Source of the DNA: Thermomicrobiales bacterium
GTDB taxonomy: Bacteria > Chloroflexota > Chloroflexia > Thermomicrobiales > CADCWN01
Assembly (NCBI GenBank): GCA_030446685.1
Contig: JAUJMV010000011.1
Coordinates: 29,324 to 93,323, forward strand
DNA: 64,000 bases
Reading direction: 5' to 3'
The position numbers were made by a program, and so were the translations under genes. The notes below the pieces were generated by a model. That model was not told the DNA's origin, searched no databases, and saw nothing but the letters and a program-made list of their open reading frames with translations. Positions 10,198-18,838 of the stretch are shown in pieces (within the stretch, counting starts at the first letter, position 1; each line of letters begins with the position of its first letter).

Positions 10198-11573
10198 TTC
10201 GTCGTTCGTCGTTCGTCGTTCGTACTTCGTCAGAGGGGCAGGCCGGAAGCGCCCGCCCCGGCCGCCCATGCCGGGGAAGCCGCCCTTGCCGATCATCGCC
10301 ATCATCTTCTGCATCTGCTTGAACTGGTTGAGCAGCGCGTTGACCTCGTGGATCTCCCGACCGCTCCCCTGGCGATCCGCCGCCGCCGGCTCCCCTTGAC
10401 CAGTTGCGGGTTGCGGCGCTCCTCCGGCGTCATCGAGCGGATGATCGCCTCGATCTGCTTCAGGTCGTCGTCGCTCACCTGCACGTCCTGCTTGCGCGCC
10501 TGCGCGCCGAGGCCGGGGATCATCTCCAGGAGTTGGCCGATCGGCCCCATCTGCTTGACCTGCTGGAGCTGATTGAGGAAGTCCTCCAGGTCGAACTTGC
10601 CGGAGAGGACTTTCTGCTCCATCGCCTTGGCCTGCTGCTCGTCGAACTGGCTCTGCGCCTTCTCGATCAGGCTCAGCACGTCGCCCATCCCCAGGATGCG
10701 CGAGGCCAGGCGGTCGGGGTGGAACGCCTCGATCGCGTCGACCTTCTCCCCGGTCCCCAGGAACTTGATCGGCACGCCGGTGACGCGGCGGATCGACAGC
10801 GCCGCGCCGCCGCGCGCGTCGCCGTCCATCTTGGTCATGATCACGCCGGTCAGCCCGACCCGCGCGTGGAACTCGCGCGCCACGTTGACCGCCTCCTGAC
10901 CGGTCATCGCGTCGGCGACCAGGAGGATCTCGGTCGGCGCGGCGACCCGCTTGATCTCCTCCAGCTCCTCCATCAACTGCTCGTTGATCTGCAGCCGCCC
11001 GGCGGTGTCGACGATCACCGTGCCGTTGCCCTTGTCGCGCGCCACGCGCAGCGCGTTCTGGACGATCCGCGGCGGCGGGGTCTGCGTGCCCTCCTCGTAG
11101 ACCGTCAGATCGACCTGCTTGCCGAGCGCCTGCAACTGGGTGATCGCGGCGGGGCGATAGACGTCGGCGGCGACCAGCAGCGGCTGCTGCCCGCCCTTGC
11201 GCAGGTTGACGCCCAGCTTGGCCGCGTGGGTCGTCTTGCCGGACCCCTGCAACCCCACCAGCATGATCACCGTCGGCGGGGCGGACGCGCGCCCCAGCGG
11301 GACCTGCTCGTCGCCGAGGAGGTGGATCAGCTCCTCGTGGACGATCTTGATCACCTGCTGGCCGGGGCTGAGGCTCCTGAGCACCTCCTGGCCCAGCGAG
11401 CGCGCCTTGACCGCCGCGACGAACTCCTTGACCACCGCCAGGTTGACGTCGGCCTCGATCAGCGCGCGGCGCACCTCGCGCATCGCGTCATCAATATCTT
11501 TCTCGGTCAGCCGCCCGCGGTTGCCCATCTTCTGGAACAACCCCTGCAGGCGGTCGCTCAAACTCTCGAACAC
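10195..11573 (-). CDS. ffh: Signal recognition particle protein Ffh (frameshift near C-terminus, about 10367-10395)
   Basis: VFESLSDRLQGLFQKMGNRGRLTEKDIDDAMREVRRALIEADVNLAVVK; GLQGSGKTTHAAKLG; VDTAGRLQINEQLMEEL; tail MMAMIGKGGFPGMGGRGG in shifted frame. Confidence 0.95.
10199..10230. repeat. Microrepeat locus A: GTTCGTC heptads overlapping ffh stop (single arm)
   Basis: ttcgtcgttcgtcgttcgtcgttcgtac. Confidence 0.85.
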
Positions 11574-11589
11574 GCTCACCCCTCCGTGT

Positions 11590-11700
11590 GCGTGAGTGCT
11601 GAGTGCTGAGTGCTGAGTGCTGAGAACCCGTGGGCTAGGGGGCACCCGTCGCCTACCAGCACCACCTACTCATCACCCATCACCCATCACTCCATCACTC
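11590..11700. repeat. Microrepeat locus B between ftsY stop and ffh start (two arms, different words)
   Basis: gtgagtgctgagtgctgagtgctgagtgctgag and catcacccatcacccatcactccatcactcg. Confidence 0.85.
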
Positions 11701-12665
11701 GATTTCGCCTTCGTGCTCCTCGAAGAAGAGGCCGTCGACGAAGGTCTCGGCGTTGAACTCGGTCAGATCGTCGAGGGTCTCGCCGGTGCCGACGTAGGAG
11801 ATCGGCACGCCGAGCGCCTTGGTCACCGCGAAGGCGATGCCGCCCTTCGAGGTGCCGTCGAGCTTGGTCAGCGCGATGTCGGTGATCTCGACCGACTTGG
11901 CGAACTCCTCCGCCTGCCGCAGCCCGTTCTGCCCGGTGTTGGCGTCGATGATCAGCAGCACCTCCTGCGGCGCCTCCGGCACGGTCTTCTGCATCACCCG
12001 GCGGATCTTGGTCAACTCCTGCATCAGGTTGTACTTGGTGTGCAGGCGGCCGGCGGTGTCGACGATCAGCAGATCGGCCCCGCGGTTGTGCGCCGCCTGC
12101 ATCGCGTCGAAGACGACCGCGCCGGGGTCCGCCCCCGGTTGGTGGGCGATCGTCGGGACGCCGATCCGCCCGCCCCAGACCTGGAGCTGGTCGATCGCCG
12201 CCGCCCGGAAGGTGTCGCCCGCCGCCAGGATCACCGAGCGGTTGAACCGCTGCTGGTGGTAGCGCGCCAGCTTGGCGATCGTCGTCGTCTTGCCGACGCC
12301 GTTGACCCCCACGACCATGATCACGAACGGCACGCCGCGCTGGAAGATCTTCACCCGCCGGTAGCGCGTCGCCTTCTTGAGCAGATCGATCATCTCCTGG
12401 CGCAGGATCTCCTGCGCGTCGGCGGGCGGCGCAGCCCCTGCTCGCGGATCTTGGCGCGCAGCTCGTCCATCAGTAGGTCGGTGGTGTCCGCCCCGATGTC
12501 CGCGCCGATCAGCACCGCCTCCAGATCGTCGTAGAAATCCTCGTCGATCTCGCTGCGCTGGAAGATCTCGATCACCTGGCGGAAGACGCCGCGCCGCGTC
12601 TTCTGCAGGCTCTGCTCCAGCTTCTGGTCGCGCTGCCCGCGCCGGAAGAATCTACTCAGCACCAC
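11695..12665 (-). CDS. ftsY: Signal recognition particle receptor FtsY (frameshift about 12390-12430)
   Basis: MVLSRFFRRGQRDQKLEQSLQKTRRGVF...ADIGADTTDLLMDELR + GVNGVGKTTTIAKLARYHQ...AAGDTFRAAAIDQL...VDTAGRLHTKYNLMQEL. Confidence 0.93.
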
Positions 12666-12799
12666 CGCCGTCTCTCCACCCCGTCATACGTCCGCACCGG
12701 GCACCACCGCCAGCCGATTGCCCGGTGATCACTCTCCAAACCAGAGCCTCTGTGCCGGGTCAAGTGTAGCATAGCGCCAGGGCCGGAAAGCGGCGGCGT

Positions 12800-13250
12800 T
12801 CACTGGCAAGGTCTCCCGAGATAGACCGGGCTGCCCTCGTCCGCCGCGCCGCCGAGCAGCGACCGCAACCCCAGCGGGTAGAGCCGCGTCCGCGGCACCG
12901 GCCGCGCCAGGGGCAGCCGCGCCGGGCCGCTGCCCCTCGTCCGGGCGGTCGCCGGCACCGCGCTGCCCCTCGTCCGGGCCAGGGTCGCGGCGGAACATGA
13001 ACTCGACCCGGTAGCGAACACCCCCGCGGGAACTCGCGGACCAGGCTCATGGATCGAGCGCGGCGGCAACTCCTCGCGCCGCTTCCCGCCGCACCGCCTC
13101 CGCCGGGGTCTCGCCCGGCTCCTGGCCGTGACGCGCCCCGGCCGGAGTCGGGGGCGAAGAAGACGCCGTCCTCGAACCGCATCGTCAGCGCCAGGAAGCG
13201 ACTGTCGCGGATGATCAGCGCCCTGGCCGCGTTCCGCATCGTCCCCACGG
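12800..13250 (-). pseudogene. Nudix hydrolase-like ORF with multiple frameshifts
   Basis: MRNAARALIIRDSRFLALTMRFEDGVFFAPD, EELPPRSIHEPG, TRLYPLGLRSLLGGAADEGSPVYLGD in different frames. Confidence 0.5.
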
Positions 13251-13369
13251 CAACACCTTCCCGAAGGATCCCTTCGACCAAGCGCCAGTCTCTCCGAAGA
13301 TGCAAAGCCCCCGCCCTCTCCCAGCATTGGGAGAGGGCGGACCGGGGTTGGGGAGTGGGTGAGGGCCGC

Positions 13370-14456
13370 TCACCCCAGCGAGAACCGCTGATAGCCGTTC
13401 TCGCAGGGCGGCCCGTCGCTCACCTGGAGGGTCCGGTCGTGCAGATCCATCACCACCGAGGCCACTGTCGCGTACCGCTCCTCGGGCCGCTCCGCCGGGA
13501 TCGGGGTGGTGGCAGATCGAGTAGGGCCAGCCCTCGTGGTCGCGCAGGAAGCCTTGCAGCGCCCCGACCGTCAGCGGGCCGGCGCCGGCCAGGAGGGCTT
13601 GCAACCGCTCCAATCGGCCGATAGGAATGGGGATTGTCCTCGATCGGCGGCTCGACCACCCCCAGCGCGTCCGGATCGAGGAAGTGGTTGGTGTGGACCA
13701 GCCACCCGCCCTCCGGCCGCAGCCGGCAGGCGCCGTCCGGTGCGGCCTCGATGTCGATCGCGCGGTCGGGGGCCTGGGCGATCAGGAAGTTGGCGGAGTA
13801 GGCCCGCCCCGCCCCGGCCAGGCCAGCGGTCGCCGCGTCGAGGTCGCGCGACCGCAGGATCTCGTAGCAGCGGACGTGGAACGGCGTCCCCAGCCGCGAC
13901 CAGTCGTCGGCCGTCGTCGTCAGCCCGTTGATCGCCAGCCCCAGCCCCGCCGCGTTGAGGCCGATCTTGCCGCCGAAAATGCCCGCCTCGGTGAAGCTGA
14001 GCGTCGCCAGGCCGTCCGGCTCGACCGTCCGCACCACCGCGCCCCGCACGTCGGGGATCAATCCCAGTTCTCCCCGAGCAGCAGGTGCCCGTCCGCCGAG
14101 GCCGCGGGCAGGACCGCGAACGCCGTGCAGCCGTCAACCCCGCCCGTCGCGAGCACGCCGAACTGGTAGTACAGGATCTCGTAGCGCACGTTGAGCGCGA
14201 CGATCTCGCCGAGATCGAAGCCGCCCCCGTCGGCGATCCCGCGCATCCCGGCGAAGTAGGCCGGGTTGCCCGCCTCGATCGCCCGCGCGTAGCGCGCCGC
14301 CCGCGCCAGCACCTCCGCGCGCGGCAGCCCGGCCTCCTCGGCGAAGCGCCGGAAGTAGACCGCCAGGTTGTGCGCGATCGGCCCCCGGAGCGCCGCGCCG
14401 TGCCGCCGCCCCTGGTCGTACGGCCCGCCGTCGAGCTGGAGGAGGGGCAGCGTCAT
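13370..14456 (-). CDS. C45 family peptidase / acyl-CoA:6-APA acyltransferase-like (frameshifted)
   Basis: GGPYDQGRRHGAALRGPI; NVRYEILYYQFGV...DGCTAFAVLP..GENWD; GGKIGLNAAGLGLAINGL; WLVHTNHFLDPDAL; C-term DRTLQVSDGPPCENGYQRFSLG. Confidence 0.75.
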
Positions 14457-14470
14457 GCCTCGTTACTCCC

Positions 14471-14587
14471 GGTCGAAGGTCGAAGGTCGAAGGTCGAACG
14501 TCTCTCGCGTCAACGGCTTCGCGCGTTCCTGGAACATCGCAGCCTCTCACCGCGAGACCTTCGACCTTCGACCTTCAGACCTTCGAC
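14471..14587. repeat. Microrepeat locus C: inverted GTCGAAG heptads with about 45-nt loop
   Basis: ggtcgaaggtcgaaggtcgaaggtcgaacgtctctcgcg ... cgcgagaccttcgaccttcgaccttcagaccttcgac. Confidence 0.95.
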
Positions 14588-15593
14588 CCGTCCTCGCCCT
14601 CGCCCTCGCGCAGCGTCTTCACGTAGTTGATCCAGGCCGGTTGCTTGACGAAGCCCAACTGCTCGTTGATCGCCAGCATCGGCCGGTTGTTGGTCTCGTT
14701 CCAGGTCTTGATCAGCGTCCGCCCCTGCGCCCGCGCCCAGGCCAGGCCGTGCAGCTTCAACGCCAGCGCGATCCCCCGCCGCCGGTAGGCGCGCTTGACG
14801 CCGGTGAGGCCGTTGTAGAGGTCGTCGTTCCCTGGCTAGCCCAGAGGTTGTGCATCGCGACGTACTCGCCGGTCGCGGTGTCGATCGCGACAAAATAGCC
14901 GTCGGGCAGCAGGTTCGGATCGTTGAGCACCCGCTCGACGAACCACTCGAAGCTGACCGGCGTGCGCGGCTCCGGGTGCGGCACATCCTCCGACAGCTCC
15001 TCGTCCAGCTCGTAGAGCTTGCGGTCGCGCTCCGGGTCGGCCGCCAGCTCGCGGAAGGTCTTGAAGGCGATCCCGCCGGCCAGGACCCGCTCCTCGACCC
15101 CGGCGTAGGGGGTCGGGTCGAACGCCGCCAGATCCAGGCGCGACTCCCAGGAGCGCATGTCCTCCGCGAACCCACGGTCCCGCAGGAAGCGGACACCGCG
15201 CGCCCAGTCCTCCCGCGTGTTGCCCCGCACCGCCAGCGGCTCGAACGGCGCCAGCGCGTCGAGCACCCGCCCGTAGAGGGCCGCGCCGATCCCCCGGCCC
15301 TGCCACTCCGGGTGGACGAAGATGTCGATCCAGAACTTGCGCGGGTGGAACATCCCGGCCGACTGGCCGTACTCGCCGACCGCCACGACGCGGCCCTCCC
15401 GCTCGGCGACCCAGCGCGCGTGCTTGGTCTTCTTCGGGTCGCGGTGCTCGTCGTTGTACCGCGCCTCCTCGACCGTGCCCGGATACTCGTCGTAGACCGC
15501 GTTCGCGACCGCGACCTGCGCGGGATAATCGTCGGGGGTGAACGGGCGAATCGTCGCTCCCATCTGCCGCTCCACTTCGGTCGGCACGTCCAT
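14575..15593 (-). CDS. GNAT-family N-acetyltransferase, two domains (frameshift about 14800-14840)
   Basis: WIDIFVHPEWQGRGIGAALYGRVLDAL; LKLHGLAWARAQGRTLIKTWNETNNRPMLAINEQLGFVKQPAWI. Confidence 0.8.
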
Positions 15594-15730
15594 CGTCACA
15601 TTTCTCCGGACATTCCCCGTCGCCGCAACCATCCCGAATTATCCTTTCCCCGGCGGCGCCCGCCGGACAACCCGACACAAAACATCCCGGCCAGCCCTCG
15701 GCGCGCGGACTCCACGACCGCTGCCCTCGA

Positions 15731-16243
15731 CTATACGTCGCGCCCCGCCCGCCCACCCATCGCCCGGCGGGACAGAAACGCGCTGGCCGGATGGACAGGA
15801 GGAGACAAATCGGCCTGTTGCCCGCCGACACACGTCAGGACGAAGGATTCTGTCCGGCCTTGTAGATGTTCAGCCCCGATTCGCTGGAAATGAGCGACGT
15901 TCCGCGTTGCAAGCGTCAAACCATAATGCAGCGCCGTGGCGGCAATCAGCAGATCGAGATCGGCGAGGCGCTGCCCTTTGCTTCGCAGTTCGCGACGGAT
16001 CTGGGCAAAACGCTTCACGATTGGCTGATCCAGTGGCAAGACTGCCACCTCCTCCAGAAACAACAGGAAACCCGCCTCACTGGCCCGTGGATCGGTACTG
16101 CCATACACCCCGTCGTAAATCTCGCCGACCGTGATCAGGCTGATCGCGGCACCCTCATACGCCAGGGCGCGCAAGAGCAGCGTAGCATCCGGCAGACCTT
16201 TGAGGAAGTCGATCACCCAATCGGTGTCGATCAGATACTTCAT
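15731..16243 (-). CDS. PIN-domain (VapC-like) ribonuclease toxin
   Basis: MKYLIDTDWVIDFLKG...ISLITVGEIYDGV...LADLDLLIAATALHYGLTLATRNVAHFQRI. Confidence 0.85.
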   Translation of the reverse strand: MKYLIDTDWVIDFLKGLPDATLLLRALAYEGAAISLITVGEIYDGVYGSTDPRASEAGFLLFLEEVAVLPLDQPIVKRFAQIRRELRSKGQRLADLDLLIAATALHYGLTLATRNVAHFQRIGAEHLQGRTESFVLTCVGGQQADLSPPVHPASAFLSRRAMGGRAGRDV

Positions 16244-17373
16244 AACTCGACTGGCGGCCGGGACGCCTGCTGGCGGCTCTCGCTCAGCTCCGCCTTCAGC
16301 TTCTCCGTGTCGACATCCTTCCAGCTACCGGCGGCGGCCAAGAAGGACGGCTTCTGAACGAAGCGCCAGATCGGTAGGGCCTGCCCTGTGTAACCTTCGG
16401 GGATCAGACGCCCCCAATAGCCTGGGACATTATCCTGCCGGAGTTGCGTCACCCCACCCTCGTCAATCGTCGCCAGACCGTAAGCACGAGAGAACATCCC
16501 ACTCAGTGAACCGATGATCGCGAAGGGCTGCCCGCTGTTGCCCAGTGGTTCATACCGGAACTCGACCCAGTCGATCCGGTTGTCGCTCACGGAGACTTCG
16601 TCCTCCTCATGCCAGTCCCCGAAGAGCATGAAGCGGAAGGCGATGTTCTGTTCTACCGGATCGGTGATCAGTTGCTCCGCGCAGAACATTTCGGCCTTTG
16701 CGATCACAATGTCCGATTGCCCTCCCTCATCGATAGGCCCGGATTGTTCCGCATCGTTGTACAAGCGCAGACGCAGGGGGAACTTCGTGCCAACCATGAT
16801 ATCGCCCAGGAGCGCCATCTCGTTAGCGATCATTGCGTCCTTCATGGACAGGGTGCTGTTCTTGCCCTGCTGCTGGAAGGTAGCCGGCGACACCAACGTC
16901 CACAGGTTCTGTCGTGCCCAAAAGGTTGCTACCTTGAGGGCGCAGTCCATCTGCGCCGCATAACGCACTAGCCCATCGAGATAACTCGGATGCAGTTTCA
17001 ACGACGGAAAGCTTGACGGCCCGCCCTGAAAGACGTTCTTCACTTCCACCAGCATCTGCACCCCATCGGGCAGCACCAGGCGGAAATCGGGCACACTCAG
17101 CGTTTCGTCACTGAGGTAAACGTCGCCTGCATCTTCCTGCTTCAGGATCAGTACCCGCCCGAGGCTTGCTACCAGAGCCTCGAACATGGCCTGCGTTCGC
17201 TGTCCGTGCAGGAATCGCTCGTCCTCCAACGCTCGCTGGATCGAGGTGCGCGCCGCGGCGAGGAAGCTTTCACCAACATCTGGATCGCGCAATAAGGCAC
17301 CATTCACTAGACCATACTTGGCGAAGAGGTCAAATACATCGAAGCGCATGGGGTCTCGGGGAAGTAACTTCAT
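16240..17373 (-). CDS. Predicted PD-(D/E)XK-type nuclease, 4-nt ATGA overlap with downstream PIN gene
   Basis: FEALVASLGRVLILKQE...SVPDFRLVLPDGVQMLVEVKNVF (D...ExK signature). Confidence 0.55.
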   Translation of the reverse strand: MKLLPRDPMRFDVFDLFAKYGLVNGALLRDPDVGESFLAAARTSIQRALEDERFLHGQRTQAMFEALVASLGRVLILKQEDAGDVYLSDETLSVPDFRLVLPDGVQMLVEVKNVFQGGPSSFPSLKLHPSYLDGLVRYAAQMDCALKVATFWARQNLWTLVSPATFQQQGKNSTLSMKDAMIANEMALLGDIMVGTKFPLRLRLYNDAEQSGPIDEGGQSDIVIAKAEMFCAEQLITDPVEQNIAFRFMLFGDWHEEDEVSVSDNRIDWVEFRYEPLGNSGQPFAIIGSLSGMFSRAYGLATIDEGGVTQLRQDNVPGYWGRLIPEGYTGQALPIWRFVQKPSFLAAAGSWKDVDTEKLKAELSESRQQASRPPVEL

Positions 17374-17499
17374 GGGACAAGCTCCGATCCGTGCCGACAG
17401 TACGAACCTGCTCGTATTAGCATATTGCTCCGGCGTGCCCAATGCTACCCCCGTCGCCCCCGCGTGCCCCAGACGCACGCACGGCGCGGAGACCAGGCG

Positions 17500-17874
17500 T
17501 CAGCGAACGAACCATCGTTGCGCCCAATCGCCGATCCATCTGCCAGCGGCGACCGGGACGCACAGCATGACGGTCAGGGGGATAAAGCCCATCGAAAGGC
17601 CGACGATGCCTGTGCCAAGCGACCTGATCTTGGCCTCATCGTAGGGCGGACCGAAGGTAGACCAGCCCACGTCGTTCACGATGCGCCCGATCGTCCCGAG
17701 GAGCATGCCCACGGCCAGGATAGGCACCACCCGCCACGAGCGCAGCACAAAGCCGCTGAGGATGCCGAGGACGACGAAGGCGAGCGCCGCCGCGATGCCA
17801 TTCCGCAGGAAGAAGCCCCAGGCAACCGCCAGCGCCGCCATAGTGCCGTAGGTTAGGATAGTCGGGGAGCGCAC
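17500..17874 (-). CDS. Hypothetical membrane protein
   Basis: Hydrophobic segments GTMAALAVAWGFFL, IAAALAFVVLGILSGFVL, VVPILAVGMLLGTIG. Confidence 0.55.
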   Translation of the reverse strand: MRSPTILTYGTMAALAVAWGFFLRNGIAAALAFVVLGILSGFVLRSWRVVPILAVGMLLGTIGRIVNDVGWSTFGPPYDEAKIRSLGTGIVGLSMGFIPLTVMLCVPVAAGRWIGDWAQRWFVR

Positions 17875-18010
17875 TGCTATACCCAGGCGCCAGCCGGGCG
17901 ACCTCGGCCAGCAGCACGCCGGTCACGCAATCCCCCCACCCCGGCGTAGTGCGGCGACCGGCGGCAGGACCCGCACGATCCAGTCGTAGAGCGCCGGCGA
18001 CCAGCCGGCC

Positions 18011-18229
18011 TCACTCGGGCGGAACCAGCCCCCGGTCCCCCGCGCCCCTCCGCCGCCGCGCCTGCGTCGCCGCGCGGGCCGCCTCCTGGCGGGCGACGGC
18101 GGCCTCGATCCGGGCGGGGAGGCCGGGATCGTCGACACTCAACTCGGCGATCAGGCGCTCCAGGTCGTCCGGCTCGTCGTCGGCAAGCTCGACGGTTGCC
18201 GGGTCGATACGGGCCGTGGTCGTGTCCAT
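18011..18229 (-). CDS. Small hypothetical protein, possible partner of the upstream Gp49-like toxin
   Basis: MDTTTARIDPATVELADDEPDDLERLIAELSVDDPGLPARIEAAVARQEAARAATQARRRR; adjacent, same strand. Confidence 0.35.
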   Translation of the reverse strand: MDTTTARIDPATVELADDEPDDLERLIAELSVDDPGLPARIEAAVARQEAARAATQARRRRGAGDRGLVPPE

Positions 18230-18286
18230 CAGCGATCCCCCTCTCGTGTGTCCGTTGCCCATTGTACCCGGTCGCTACGCCGGAGG

Positions 18287-18670
18287 TCACGACAGCTCGT
18301 CCTCGCGCCGCCGCACCGCGCGCCGTGCCCGCCAGTCGCGCAGGCGTGCTTCCGCCAGCGCGATGGTCGCTGGCGGCGTCCGCTGCGTCTTCTTCGAGAA
18401 CGCTTCGAGCGCCAGCAGGATCTGCCCCCGCCGCGCCTCCTGCGCGAAGAGGACGCGGAAGCTCTGCCCACCGCTCGCCACCTGCACCTCGTAGATCTCG
18501 CCGCGCAGGTGCCGCGCCGCCACCAACCCCACGCGCTCGACGACCTTCATCCCGGCCAGGATCTCCGTGCGGTCGGCCTCGGCCAGTCCCAGCAGGAACG
18601 CCGTCACCGGGCGTGCCCCCGCCGCCGTGGCGTAGAAGCGCCACCGCCGCCGCCCTGCCTCGCCGCTCAT
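18287..18670 (-). CDS. Phage-derived Gp49-like / HigB-type (RelE-superfamily) toxin
   Basis: RPVTAFLLGLAEADRTEILAGMKVVERVGLVAARHLRGEIYEVQVASGGQSFRVLFAQE..ILLALEAFSKKTQRTP. Confidence 0.75.
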   Translation of the reverse strand: MSGEAGRRRWRFYATAAGARPVTAFLLGLAEADRTEILAGMKVVERVGLVAARHLRGEIYEVQVASGGQSFRVLFAQEARRGQILLALEAFSKKTQRTPPATIALAEARLRDWRARRAVRRREDELS

Positions 18671-18838
18671 CGCCCCCTCCGTCCGCCACTCCTCGCTCTC
18701 TCCGGGCTCCCTCGGATCGGGGGGCGTCGTGGCTCATAGGCACAAAGGGAAGTCTGAGGGCGAGGAACCTTCCCGGAGCGCCACGCGGCCATTGGTCCGA
18801 TTCGGGTCACGGTTGTGGACAACCAGGGGCGGCGCACA

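Noticed and set aside
11590-11640. Ser/Thr-rich peptides such as ALSTQHSALST as real proteins
   Set aside because: They are translations of intergenic heptad repeats in arbitrary frames.
12929-12977. 17-bp repeat gctgcccctcgtccggg x2
   Set aside because: Short duplication inside a frameshifted Nudix-like ORF; too little to support a separate element.
14471-14587. Repeats considered as a CRISPR array
   Set aside because: Units are 7-8 nt with no regular unique spacers, arms are inverted, and no cas genes are present.
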